Shown piece after piece: positions 23,955 through 32,735 of a stretch of DNA of 64,000 nt. The position numbers and the translations under genes were made by a program. Origin of the DNA: Sporosarcina sp. ACRSL (lineage in GTDB: Bacteria > Bacillota > Bacilli > Bacillales_A > Planococcaceae). The DNA lies in assembly GCF_022346605.1 (NCBI RefSeq), contig NZ_JAKRNT010000007.1, forward strand, positions 186,001 to 250,000, given 5' to 3'. How positions within the stretch are numbered: position 1 is the stretch's first letter; each line of letters begins with the position of its first letter. Below the pieces are notes generated by a model. It saw nothing but the letters and a program-made list of their open reading frames with translations, did no database searches and had not been told where the DNA came from.

Positions 23955-25349
23955 TTGAAAAAGTTCCTCGTTTCATTGCTAACAATATTTCTTCTGTTTT
24001 CGTTCGCATCTATAGCCCAGGCAGAGACGGAATATCCGCCCTATAGCGACCCGATCCCTTTCAAAGATTTGCAGAAAGGGAATGGTGCCTCATGGGACAT
24101 CATGTTCCTGTACAAAAAGGGGATTATCGGGGGCTATCCGGATGGCACGTTCCGGCCGAATGAACCGATTACTCGTGCACAAGCTTCTGCTATGCTCCTC
24201 AAAGCGCTGGACATTCCGGTGCAGGAAAACCCGACTGCTACTTTCAAAGATGTGTCCAAAAGTTCGACACATTATCGGACGCTTGCAACGATTAATGAAA
24301 AGGGCATCTTGCGCGGGGATAACGGTTATATGCGACCAGCGGAGCAGACGACGCGTGCCCAAATGGCAGCAATCTTGCGCCGGGCATTTGAACTTCCTTT
24401 GGAACAGAAGCCGATGTTCAGAGATGTTTCGCCGGCTCACTGGGCGTACGGGGATATCAATAGTGCTGCGCTGAATCGGATTGCGGGCGGTTACCAAAAC
24501 GGCACGTTCAAGCCTGGGAATCCTGTGACACGCGCTCAATTCTCGTCTTTTCTTGCACGTGCCATTGATGACAAGATGAAATTGCCAGATCCATTCTCCT
24601 ACGTCAGCCAGAAGGGAATCGTCGTGGAAGAGGATGGGTTCCAGTACACGATCAAAGGCGAAAAGCTCGTGAAGATTAATAAAAAGACTAAAGAAGAGAC
24701 CGTACTGCTGACGGAACGGGATTTCCCGACACAAGATGGATTGTGGGAGGTCCACTTAGAAACAGGATTTCCAATCATTCTTCAAAACAGCATGATTTAC
24801 GTTCCATACTGGGCTGCTGTTCACCAAATGGAGGATTATCCATATGCGTATGGTGTATTCCAGACGAGTACACAGGGTGGGAAGAATAATACGAAGTATA
24901 CCGAATTGGAGATTGATCCGGCCAATATAAGAAGCATACGGAATTTCAACGTCTACGGGCATGACTACTATTACACAGTAGAGAAGAACATCCGGTATTC
25001 TTATAACAGTTTTGATGATTCCGTGAATACGGACCAGACGTTAATCCTTTATCACAAAAGTCCTTTCATAGCAGATCCGGTGAAAGTGATCGAGTTCGAT
25101 GCGCGCGTCATTTTTGAAAGACTGGAAGGATCCACGAGATTTCCAACAAATGTTTCACAAAATAACAAGTCCGTCAAATTCGATCCGAGCACTATGTTTT
25201 ACTTCAATAAAAAAGGCGTGTTTTCATACGGCTTACTGGACGGGAAAACGAAAAAGCTTTCTGGCATTCAGGCAAAAGACATGAAGCTGACGGATACGAC
25301 GGTGGAAATTGTAGACGTGAACGGGAAGAAACATTCCTGGAAAAAATGA
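23955..25349 (+). CDS. S-layer homology (SLH) domain protein 2
   Basis: A frame opens at 23883, but GCAGGTG and the signal peptide support the TTG at 23955 (LKKFLVSLLTIFLLFSF read as Met first). The signal peptide ends at AQA. Three SLH domains follow (GYPDGTFRPNEPITRAQA, GDNGYMRPAEQTTRAQMA, GYQNGTFKPGNPVTRAQFS), then a ~260-residue C-terminal domain of unknown function. Its last 26 codons are duplicated as a remnant after livF (30545-30625). Anchored to the cell wall. Confidence 0.93.
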   Translation: MKKFLVSLLTIFLLFSFASIAQAETEYPPYSDPIPFKDLQKGNGASWDIMFLYKKGIIGGYPDGTFRPNEPITRAQASAMLLKALDIPVQENPTATFKDVSKSSTHYRTLATINEKGILRGDNGYMRPAEQTTRAQMAAILRRAFELPLEQKPMFRDVSPAHWAYGDINSAALNRIAGGYQNGTFKPGNPVTRAQFSSFLARAIDDKMKLPDPFSYVSQKGIVVEEDGFQYTIKGEKLVKINKKTKEETVLLTERDFPTQDGLWEVHLETGFPIILQNSMIYVPYWAAVHQMEDYPYAYGVFQTSTQGGKNNTKYTELEIDPANIRSIRNFNVYGHDYYYTVEKNIRYSYNSFDDSVNTDQTLILYHKSPFIADPVKVIEFDARVIFERLEGSTRFPTNVSQNNKSVKFDPSTMFYFNKKGVFSYGLLDGKTKKLSGIQAKDMKLTDTTVEIVDVNGKKHSWKK

Positions 25350-25366
25350 ACAGGAATAATCGGGGG

Positions 25367-25396
25367 AGCAGGCATGCTGTGCATGTCTGCTTTTTG
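25367..25396 (+). terminator. Terminator after SLH gene 2
   Basis: AGCAGGCATG and GCATGTCTGCT form a stem around a four-base loop, followed by TTTT. Confidence 0.7.
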
Positions 25397-25512
25397 CGTT
25401 GGATGAAATATGACCCATCTAAAAAATAAAACAGAATAATGTGTCCTATTTCTCATGTAGGATAAATACATTTAAATAAGCGACTGTACGTTTTGAAAAG
25501 GGGAGGGGCAAA

Positions 25513-26700
25513 ATGAGGTTTCGAAAAACGCTAATGATATTGGCAGCGGGGGTCTTATTGGCTGGTGTGCTAGCTGGGTGTGGTGGAAAGTCCAAAACGG
25601 GTTCAAAAGATGGATTGCAGGTAATTAAAATCGCAACACAAACGCCACTTTCAGGTGGGAGTGCAACCATCGGGGAAGCCATTAAGTTAGGTGCGCAGCT
25701 TGGATTAGACGATCAAAAGGAAAAGTTTAAAGAAATGGGTTTTGAATTACAACTTGTTCCGTACGATGATCAATCCGATCCGAAAAAAGGAGTGGCCAAT
25801 GCCCAAATAATTGGTGCAGATCAAGCGATCCTCGCAGTTGTTGGGCATTATAACTCCGGTGTTGCCATTCCATCATCGGAAGTCTATGAAAAATACAACC
25901 TCCCAATGGTTTCGCCTGCGAACACGGCAACAGATGTTACCGATCGAGGGTTAAAAACAGTGAATCGGATCGTCGCTCGCGATGACTCTCAAGGTCCAGC
26001 CGGTGCGGAATATGCGGTGAAGACATTAGGAGCGAAGAAAATCTTTATCATTCAAGATAAAACCGCATACGGTACGGGAATTGCAGATGCATTCAAAAAA
26101 GCCGCTGAAGAAGCGGGAGCTGAAATTGTTGGGTATGAAGGAATTACACTTGGTGAAAAAGACTTTAATGGTGTGTTAAACCAAGTACTCTCTAAAAAAC
26201 CAGATTTGGTCTATTTCGGCGGCATCTATTCTGAAGGTGGATTGTTAATTAAACAAGGACGTGAAAAAGGAATAAACATCCCATTCATGGGAGGAGACGG
26301 CATGGATGCCTCCACATTGGTTGAAATCGCCGGTGACACGATAAAAAATACGTACATTACTTCCGCAGCTGGGGATTCTACGAAATCAGAAGCTGGGAAG
26401 GAATTCATGCAAAGATATAAAGAGATCAATAAGAAAGATCCAGAAGCCTATTCAGTGTACGGCTATGATTCGATGGGCGTTGTCTTACAGGCGATCGAAA
26501 ATGCGATTAAAGCCAATAACAACAAGTTGCCAACCCGTGAGCAAGTTCGCGATGCAATACGTGAAATAAAAGACTACAAAGGGGTTCTGACAGAAGTGAG
26601 CTTTGACGATATTGGCGATAATGATTATGCAAAAGTGTTCATTTATAGTTTTAATGAAGCAAAATATCCACCTCAATTAGAAGGCGAAGTAGAAAAATAA
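25513..26700 (+). CDS. livJ: Branched-chain amino acid ABC transporter, substrate-binding lipoprotein
   Basis: The 395-aa protein has a lipoprotein signal peptide with lipobox LAGVLAGC and a mature periplasmic-binding-protein type I fold (Leu/Ile/Val-binding): IKIATQTPLSGGSATIGEAI at the front, and PMVSPANTATDVTDR and VYFGGIYSEGGLLIKQGREKG in the body. It captures branched-chain amino acids or similar compounds outside the membrane. First gene of a complete liv operon. GGGGAGGGG precedes the ATG. Confidence 0.95.
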   Translation: MRFRKTLMILAAGVLLAGVLAGCGGKSKTGSKDGLQVIKIATQTPLSGGSATIGEAIKLGAQLGLDDQKEKFKEMGFELQLVPYDDQSDPKKGVANAQIIGADQAILAVVGHYNSGVAIPSSEVYEKYNLPMVSPANTATDVTDRGLKTVNRIVARDDSQGPAGAEYAVKTLGAKKIFIIQDKTAYGTGIADAFKKAAEEAGAEIVGYEGITLGEKDFNGVLNQVLSKKPDLVYFGGIYSEGGLLIKQGREKGINIPFMGGDGMDASTLVEIAGDTIKNTYITSAAGDSTKSEAGKEFMQRYKEINKKDPEAYSVYGYDSMGVVLQAIENAIKANNNKLPTREQVRDAIREIKDYKGVLTEVSFDDIGDNDYAKVFIYSFNEAKYPPQLEGEVEK

Positions 26701-26771
26701 GTAGTTGGAAGGGGGATGAGTATGATTTCTTGTCCCCTTATTCTTATACCCCTGGAGTAAGGAGGTAACTT

Positions 26772-27758
26772 ATGCTGAACGAAATAATACAAACAATCCC
26801 GCAAGTGTTGATAGATGGCCTTACGTTAGGGACTGTATATGCAGTCATTGCTTTAGGATACACAATGGTCTATGGAATTCTGGAACTCATTAACTTTGCA
26901 CACGGTGAAATTTTCATGACAGGGGCATTTATTGGGACAACCCTCTTGCTCCTCTTTACGGGGATCGGATGGATTTCGGCGCTGCCTGCCATTGTCATGT
27001 TACTAACTGTACTCATTATAACAGCTGTTCTGACGGGGTTATTAGGAATGGGGATCGAAAGGTTGGCGTATCGTCCATTGCGCCATGCACCAAGGTTGAT
27101 TCCCCTCATTACTGCAATTGGTATTTCCTTTGTGCTTCAAGATATTGTGAGATTCATAGCAGAGCTATCAAAGGGAAGCTATATTGTAACTGGACCTAAC
27201 CTTTTTACAAATCAACTATTACTCAAAACATCATCCATCAGCTCCATTTTTAACGATGCGTCTATTAAAGCATCATTTGTCATTGTTCTCGTAACGGCGG
27301 TCGTCATGATGATTGGTCTAGATATATTTGTGAACCGGACGAAATGGGGAATGGCCATGCGGGCTGTCGCACAAGATCGGGAGACCGCTTCCTTAATGAC
27401 CGTGAATGTGAATAAAGTTATTGCCATTACCTTTTTTATAGGATCTGCACTTGGTGGTGCGACGGGGGTATTATTTGCAGTCCAATACGGCACGATCGAT
27501 CCGTATATTGGTTTTATTCTCGGATTAAAAGCCTTTACGGCTGCAGTATTAGGAGGCATAGGAAATATCCGCGGTGCAATGCTCGGAGGTTTACTGCTTG
27601 GCGTATTGGAAATGTTCGCATCTGCTAATTTAACACTGTTAACGGGTGGCGTGTTTGGCGCTGAATATAAAGATGTATTTGCCTTTGCCATATTGATCAC
27701 CGTATTACTTTTTAAACCGGAAGGCTTATTAGGCAAACCGGCAACTGAGAAAGTGTAG
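26772..27758 (+). CDS. livH: Branched-chain amino acid ABC transporter permease LivH
   Basis: The 328-aa integral membrane protein has eight or so helices. It opens QVLIDGLTLGTVYAVIALGY, the standard LivH front, and carries the permease signature around AFTAAVLGGIGNIRGAMLGG. GGAGGTAACTT lies before the ATG. Forms the translocation channel with LivM. Confidence 0.96.
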   Translation: MLNEIIQTIPQVLIDGLTLGTVYAVIALGYTMVYGILELINFAHGEIFMTGAFIGTTLLLLFTGIGWISALPAIVMLLTVLIITAVLTGLLGMGIERLAYRPLRHAPRLIPLITAIGISFVLQDIVRFIAELSKGSYIVTGPNLFTNQLLLKTSSISSIFNDASIKASFVIVLVTAVVMMIGLDIFVNRTKWGMAMRAVAQDRETASLMTVNVNKVIAITFFIGSALGGATGVLFAVQYGTIDPYIGFILGLKAFTAAVLGGIGNIRGAMLGGLLLGVLEMFASANLTLLTGGVFGAEYKDVFAFAILITVLLFKPEGLLGKPATEKV

Positions 27759-27767
27759 GTGAGAAGA

Positions 27768-29048
27768 GTGAAAAAGATCTGGAAAAAATACGAACATAAC
27801 AAACTTGCACATGGAATCTTTCTTCTGATTTACATTGGCGTCACATCACTTAGTCTCTACTTGGCACAAAAGTCGGTTACTGCTTTCTTGCTTCTTTTAT
27901 CTTCTTTGTTACTACTTTACTATACTAAGTTTACGAACCTGACAAAATGGTTGGTTGCAGGAATTGTACTCGTGTTTTTATTGCCATTCACTGCAAGTCA
28001 TGGCGATGCTTATCAGTCGTATATGGAAGTATCTACACTTGTTGGCATCTACATTGCAATGGCATTAGGTCTCAATATTGTAGTCGGAATGGCGGGCCTT
28101 CTCGATCTAGGATTTGTCGCTTTTTTCGCCGTAGGTGCCTACACCTATAGTATTTTTGCGTCTAGTCAAGCCTCTCATTTTATGCCATTCGGTACGTTCC
28201 CGCTATCGGGGGAAAGCTTTTGGATATTTATCGTTATTGGTTGTTTAGTAGCTGCTCTATTTGGCATTCTGCTCGGCATACCGGTCCTTCGGGTGAAAGG
28301 GGATTATCTAGCGATTGTTACGTTAGGATTCGGTGAGATTATCCGAATCATTTTTAATAATCTAGATCGCCCCGTCAATATTACAAACGGTGCAATGGGC
28401 ATCCCTTCTGTCACACCGCCCCGATTATTTGGGATTGACTTCCTTTATCCGAGCCAGTTTTACTTCATTGTCCTTGTGATTCTCCTCATTACCATTTTTA
28501 CAGTCCGTCGATTTGAACATTCAAAAATCGGCAGATCGTGGAAAGCGGTTCGGGAAAATGAAATCGCTGCCCAATCGATGGGGATTCCGTTAGTTCGGAC
28601 AAAATTGTTAGCGTTTGCGATCGGTGCTTCATTCTCAGGGATGATGGGTGTCGTTTTCGCTGCAAAACAAGCTTTTGTGGATCCTACAAGCTTTACGCTT
28701 CTTGAATCCTTTACGATTTTAGTCATGGTGGTCCTTGGGGGAATGGGAAGCGTACCTGGTGTCATTCTAGGGGCCTCTGTCATGACAATCCTCAATCTTC
28801 AAGTATTGTCAGAGCTGACGAATTGGCTGAATCAGCTAAGTTTGTCGGGGATCATTTCCATTCCATACGCACTTTCTCCTGCTAAAATGCAAAGGTTAAT
28901 ATTTGGTGCGATCCTCATTACGTTTGCTTTATATCGACCTCAAGGATTAATACCTGCTAAAAACCGACGATTCGATGAGAAGGAATTACAACGACTCAAT
29001 CGGAAGGCAATTTCGGAAAACAAAAAGATCGAGCAGAAGGGTGTGTAG
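27768..29048 (+). CDS. livM: Branched-chain amino acid ABC transporter permease LivM
   Basis: The 426-aa permease has the LivM core LVGIYIAMALGLNIVVGMAGLLDLGFVAFFAVGAY and the conserved MVVLGGMGSVPGVILGA. Two in-frame GTG codons (27759 and 27768) compete; TAGGTGA lies five bases before the second, so I use it. It follows livH directly and should form a heterodimeric channel with it. Confidence 0.95.
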   Translation: MKKIWKKYEHNKLAHGIFLLIYIGVTSLSLYLAQKSVTAFLLLLSSLLLLYYTKFTNLTKWLVAGIVLVFLLPFTASHGDAYQSYMEVSTLVGIYIAMALGLNIVVGMAGLLDLGFVAFFAVGAYTYSIFASSQASHFMPFGTFPLSGESFWIFIVIGCLVAALFGILLGIPVLRVKGDYLAIVTLGFGEIIRIIFNNLDRPVNITNGAMGIPSVTPPRLFGIDFLYPSQFYFIVLVILLITIFTVRRFEHSKIGRSWKAVRENEIAAQSMGIPLVRTKLLAFAIGASFSGMMGVVFAAKQAFVDPTSFTLLESFTILVMVVLGGMGSVPGVILGASVMTILNLQVLSELTNWLNQLSLSGIISIPYALSPAKMQRLIFGAILITFALYRPQGLIPAKNRRFDEKELQRLNRKAISENKKIEQKGV

Positions 29049-29051
29049 CAT

Positions 29052-29828
29052 TTGCCGATTTTGGAAGTTCAAAATCTAACGAAAAAGTTTGGTGGTCTCA
29101 CAGCGACCCAAGAGGTGTCCATGACAGTAGAAAAAAGCTCCATTACAGCAGTCATTGGACCAAACGGGGCTGGAAAAACAACTTTCTTTAATATGATTAC
29201 GGGAATCTATCAGCCAACATCGGGCATCATCCTTCTCGAAAACGAAAAAATAAACGGATTGAAGCCGCATGATGTTTCGAAAGCTGGTATTTCACGGACA
29301 TTCCAAAATATTCGTTTGTTCAATCAAATGTCCGTGCTGGAAAATGTTCTTGTCGGCATGCATACCCATTTAAAAGCAGGTCTATTAGGGATTCTCTTCA
29401 ATCTACCCGTCATCCGAAAAGAAGAAAAAGAGGCGGAAATGCATGCGTATCACTTATTAGACTATGTAGGGCTAGCTGACCTATTAAATGAAAAAGCAAC
29501 TAATTTAAGCTACGGTGCACAGAGAAGACTGGAAATCGCAAGAGCGCTTGCTGCAAATCCGAAAGTATTATTATTAGATGAACCTGCAGCAGGCATGAAC
29601 CCGAAAGAAACAAAAGATCTGACAGAGCTCATTCACAGGATGAGACAAGAATTTAATCTGACCGTTATTTTAATTGAACATGATATGAAGCTCGTTATGG
29701 AAATCTCTGAACATATCGTTGTCTTAGACCACGGTGTAAAAATTGCAGAAGGGAAGCCTGAAGACATCAGAAATAATCCTAAAGTAATCGAAGCTTACTT
29801 AGGATCAGGAGCTGTTCAGGCCGGTTAG
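29052..29828 (+). CDS. livG: Branched-chain amino acid ABC transporter ATPase LivG
   Basis: The 258-aa ATPase has Walker A GPNGAGKTT, signature LSYGAQRRLEIARAL, Walker B VLLLDEPAAGMNP and a switch His in LIEHDMKLV. It energises uptake from the cytosolic face. It starts with TTG at 29052, four bases after the livM stop, with AAGGGTGT upstream. Confidence 0.96.
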   Translation: MPILEVQNLTKKFGGLTATQEVSMTVEKSSITAVIGPNGAGKTTFFNMITGIYQPTSGIILLENEKINGLKPHDVSKAGISRTFQNIRLFNQMSVLENVLVGMHTHLKAGLLGILFNLPVIRKEEKEAEMHAYHLLDYVGLADLLNEKATNLSYGAQRRLEIARALAANPKVLLLDEPAAGMNPKETKDLTELIHRMRQEFNLTVILIEHDMKLVMEISEHIVVLDHGVKIAEGKPEDIRNNPKVIEAYLGSGAVQAG

Positions 29829-29838
29829 GGGGAGAAAC

Positions 29839-30540
29839 ATGCTGCAATTATCGAATGTAGAATCCTACTATGGAGGGATTCAGGCCTTAAAAGGCGTAGA
29901 CATCGTAGTGGATGAAGGGGAAATTGTCACATTGATCGGAAGTAATGGAGCGGGAAAGTCAACGACTCTAAAATCGATTAGTGGACTCGTGAAAATAAAG
30001 GCGGGGAGTATTGTCTATAAAGGCATGGAGATTTCAAACAAACCCGCCCATGAAACGACGTTATTAGGCATTGCCCATGTCCCTGAAGGCAGAAGGATCT
30101 TTCCAAAACTATCGGTCAAGGAAAATTTACGAATGGGTGCATTTTCCGTGAAAGATAAACAGGTGGTTCAGGAAAGAATGGAAAGGGTCTTTCACTATTT
30201 CCCGAAACTGAAAGATCGTATTGAACAAAAGGGCGGTACAATGAGTGGAGGCGAACAGCAGATGCTTGCCATGGGACGGGCGTTAATGCTGCAGCCGAAT
30301 TTATTAATGCTGGACGAACCTTCGATGGGACTTGCCCCAATCATCGTGGAACAGATTTTTGAAATCATAAAAGAACTCAATCGAGAAGGAATCACGATTC
30401 TACTCGTCGAGCAGAATGCCTATCAAGCACTGCAAATTGCACATAGAGGATATGTCATTCAAACAGGAGAAATTAAGCTTCAAGGAAATGGCTCTGATTT
30501 AATAAAGAATGAAGAGGTACGGGAGGCCTACTTGGCTTAG
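29839..30540 (+). CDS. livF: Branched-chain amino acid ABC transporter ATPase LivF
   Basis: The 233-aa second ATPase has Walker A GSNGAGKST, signature MSGGEQQMLAMGRAL, Walker B LLMLDEPSMGLAP and LLVEQNAYQAL. It pairs with LivG. GGGGGAGA lies before the ATG. The operon ends here and is followed within five bases by a fragment of an SLH gene. Confidence 0.96.
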   Translation: MLQLSNVESYYGGIQALKGVDIVVDEGEIVTLIGSNGAGKSTTLKSISGLVKIKAGSIVYKGMEISNKPAHETTLLGIAHVPEGRRIFPKLSVKENLRMGAFSVKDKQVVQERMERVFHYFPKLKDRIEQKGGTMSGGEQQMLAMGRALMLQPNLLMLDEPSMGLAPIIVEQIFEIIKELNREGITILLVEQNAYQALQIAHRGYVIQTGEIKLQGNGSDLIKNEEVREAYLA

Positions 30541-30544
30541 TAGC

Positions 30545-30625
30545 CAGGCGAAGGACATGAAGCTGACGGCTACTACGGTGGAAGTCATTGAATTGAATGG
30601 AAAGAAATATTCATTGGAAAAATGA
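30545..30625 (+). pseudogene. 3' remnant of an SLH-family gene
   Basis: Reading in frame gives QAKDMKLTATTVEV and then NGKKYSLEK with a stop, closely matching the last 26 residues of SLH protein 2 (QAKDMKLTDTTVEI ... NGKKHSWKK). There is no start. It shows that a third SLH gene once ended here, next to the liv operon. Confidence 0.85.
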
Positions 30626-30654
30626 ACGTAAAAAAATAATCTATTCTTGAGAAT

Positions 30655-30692
30655 AGACCGCCTAATGTTATTACATTGGGCGGTCCTTTTAA
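30655..30692 (+). terminator. Terminator after liv operon / SLH remnant
   Basis: AGACCGCCTAATG and CATTGGGCGGTC pair and are followed by CTTTT. Related hairpins occur at 33812-33842 and 56961-56997. Confidence 0.8.
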
Positions 30693-30756
30693 ATTAATTA
30701 CATCACTTGGTTGAACATAAAAGTGTTGGTATAATTTTCTAGAGGAGGAATAGAAA

Positions 30757-31290
30757 ATGATACATAACAGAAGCGTTTTGACGGTAATGTTTACGTTAGC
30801 TTTAGGCGTAACGGCGGCTTGTGGGAACACATCTGATGAGTCAAGTGCTGAACCAAATTTGACTCAAGAGGATTCTTCTAATGAAAATACAACAGTAAGC
30901 ACAACAGAAAACACTTCTGACAATGAATTTACGATCAGTAAAAAAGATGGTTACCTAAAGAAATTAAACGACACGAAAAAAGAATTGGAAGAAGTGGAAG
31001 CGGAAGATTCATCTACATTCACCTTGAAAAAAGTAGAAAACGATAGATGGGAAGTTTGGGATGCATTATTGAATGAAATTTATGGAGTTTTAAAGGAGCA
31101 ACTGCCGCCGGAAGAGATGAATCAGTTAAAAGAGGAACAACGGAAATGGATACAATATAGGGATGATAGTGCATTGGAAGCATCACTACTATTTAAAGGC
31201 GGTACGCAGGAACATTTAGAATATGTGGCTGTGCTAGCAAATCTTACAGAAGAAAGATGCTATGGGTTAGTTGAAACTTATATGAAGTGA
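30757..31290 (+). CDS. LprI-like (DUF1311) lipoprotein
   Basis: The 177-aa protein has a lipobox GVTAAC, a Ser/Thr/Glu-rich linker (about 25-60), a short coiled stretch, then a LprI-like domain: VWDALLNEIYGVLKEQL ... LKEEQRKWIQYRDDSALE. In other bacteria this domain is linked to lysozyme inhibition, but that function is not established for this protein. AGAGGAGG precedes the ATG. Confidence 0.82.
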   Translation: MIHNRSVLTVMFTLALGVTAACGNTSDESSAEPNLTQEDSSNENTTVSTTENTSDNEFTISKKDGYLKKLNDTKKELEEVEAEDSSTFTLKKVENDRWEVWDALLNEIYGVLKEQLPPEEMNQLKEEQRKWIQYRDDSALEASLLFKGGTQEHLEYVAVLANLTEERCYGLVETYMK

Positions 31291-31337
31291 ATTTTCAACA
31301 ATGAAGAGTGCAAGGGGAAGGCCAAGGGGGATACTTA

Positions 31338-32267
31338 ATGTCATTTATAACTATTGAAAAAGCAACCATTACTGATGCTGAAAAATTAACTGAGATGATG
31401 AAAAGGACTTTTGATGAAGAAGCGAAAAAGTGGCTTTCAAATCAAGATGATGCAATTGATTACAATATTCAACCGCCAGGATATTCTTCTATTGAAATGA
31501 CAAAGTATATGATTAGAGAATTGGAGTATTTTAAAGTCTTACAGGATAATGAAATTATCGGTGGAATTATCATAACGATTTCTGGTACAAGTTTCGGGAG
31601 AATAGACCGTATTTTCGTTGACCCTATCTACCAAGGTAAAGGAATTGGTTCACGCATAATAAATTTAGTAGAGGAAGAGTTTCCTAATGTAGGGATTTGG
31701 GACCTTGAGACATCAAGTAAACAAATGAACAATCATTATTTTTATGAAAAAATGGGTTATCGGAAAACCTTTGAATCCGAAGATGAATATGGTTATCAAA
31801 AGAAAATAGAAACTTCATCAGAAGAAGAAAACGTAGTTGAAAATAAAGACATTTCAAGTACCCAATACGTGAATTGCGATATGGAAAAAACGGAGTACTA
31901 TGATGTGAATTTAGAAGGAAGTTCATTCAGTAACAGTAATCTAATGAAAAGTCATATTAGCAATTGTAATTTTAGCCACTCAAAGTTCCAAAATATAAAT
32001 CTTAGGAATTCACTTTATGCCGATTTAAATCTTTCTAACAGTGAGATGATATTTGTCACTTTAGGTGGGGTTCGTTTCATTGATACAAATCTTGGAGATA
32101 AAAATATGCCAATCTCATTTGAAAGATGTGACCTTGAAGGAAGTAAATTTAGTAACAGTAATCTTAGGAATGTGGAAGTACAAAAGAGTGATTTGACTGG
32201 TATGAAAATAGATAATGTTCCAGTAGAAGATCTTCTTGACGCTTACTATCAATTGAATAAAAAATAA
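31338..32267 (+). CDS. GNAT acetyltransferase fused to pentapeptide-repeat domain
   Basis: About residues 1-160 form a GNAT domain with the acetyl-CoA-binding IFVDPIYQGKGIGSRIINL. Residues ~175-305 form a pentapeptide-repeat helix: VNLEGSSFSNSNLMKSHISN, CNFSHSKFQNINLRNS, LNLSNSEM, then CDLEGSKFSNSNLRN and SDLTGMKIDN. The ATG at 31338 has AGGGGGA upstream and is preferred over 31308. The partner or target of either domain is unknown. Confidence 0.88.
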   Translation: MSFITIEKATITDAEKLTEMMKRTFDEEAKKWLSNQDDAIDYNIQPPGYSSIEMTKYMIRELEYFKVLQDNEIIGGIIITISGTSFGRIDRIFVDPIYQGKGIGSRIINLVEEEFPNVGIWDLETSSKQMNNHYFYEKMGYRKTFESEDEYGYQKKIETSSEEENVVENKDISSTQYVNCDMEKTEYYDVNLEGSSFSNSNLMKSHISNCNFSHSKFQNINLRNSLYADLNLSNSEMIFVTLGGVRFIDTNLGDKNMPISFERCDLEGSKFSNSNLRNVEVQKSDLTGMKIDNVPVEDLLDAYYQLNKK

Positions 32268-32300
32268 AGGCATATTCCCTAACAGTTTCTTTCGTTAAAA

Positions 32301-32327
32301 GACCATCATTTCGATGGTCATTTTTTT
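32301..32327 (+). terminator. Terminator after GNAT-pentapeptide gene
   Basis: GACCATC and GATGGTC pair, followed by a T run and TTACGTATA. A near-identical module occurs at 37887-37915. Confidence 0.85.
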
Positions 32328-32345
32328 ACGTATAGTTTTTTATAT

Positions 32346-32361
32346 TTAACTAAATGGTTGA
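32346..32361. promoter_or_regulatory. ArsR-type operator, upstream copy
   Basis: TTAAC and GTTGA arms around six bases. It lies inside TATATTTAACTA.ATGGTT, repeated 40 bp downstream, and overlaps the -35 box. Confidence 0.55.
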
Positions 32362-32386
32362 ATGTAATTGAGCAATCTGCTATATT
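32358..32386 (+). promoter_or_regulatory. Leaderless promoter of ArsR gene
   Basis: TTGAAT (32358-32363) and TATATT (32381-32386) are 17 bases apart. The ATG at 32394 lies seven bases beyond the -10, so transcription should start at the start codon. Confidence 0.55.
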
Positions 32387-32401
32387 TAACTACATGGTTA
32401 A
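32386..32401. promoter_or_regulatory. ArsR-type operator overlapping start codon
   Basis: TTAAC (32386-32390) and GTTAA (32397-32401) flank the predicted transcription start and contain the ATG. Confidence 0.55.
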
Positions 32402-32735
32402 CAAATATGAAGATAACTTAAATGACATTTTTCATGCATTAGCCGATCCGACAAGAAGAGGAATCATTCATATGATGGCCGAAAGAGAACGGACAGTTTC
32501 AGAGTTGGCAGAGCCTTTTGATATGTCGTTAGCAGCTATTTCTAAACATATAAAGGTTCTGGAACGGGCAAGATTTGTGGAAAGGAGAGTCAATGGAAGA
32601 ACGCACATCTGCAGCCTGAATACTCAATCGTTATCTCGGGCTACTGAATGGCTCCGTTTTTATGAGAAATTTTGGAGCAATCGTTTTGATCTTCTGGAAA
32701 GTGAGTTATTGAAAGCCAAAAAGAAGGAACACTAA
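32394..32735 (+). CDS. ArsR-family regulator
   Basis: The 113-aa winged-helix repressor shows HALADPTRRGIIHMMAERERTVSELAEPF and SLAAISKHIKVLERARFVERR. No metal-binding cysteine motif is seen, so it is the AHSA1-associated type. The frame extends to a TTG at 32358, but that lies in the -35 box; the ATG at 32394 is the natural start even though no ribosome binding site precedes it, consistent with a leaderless mRNA. The AHSA1 gene overlaps its stop. Confidence 0.9.
   Translation: MVNKYEDNLNDIFHALADPTRRGIIHMMAERERTVSELAEPFDMSLAAISKHIKVLERARFVERRVNGRTHICSLNTQSLSRATEWLRFYEKFWSNRFDLLESELLKAKKKEH

Noticed and set aside
24090..24755. 221-aa minus-strand ORF
   Set aside because: Antisense to SLH protein 2; composition and lack of a start signal mark it as a shadow.
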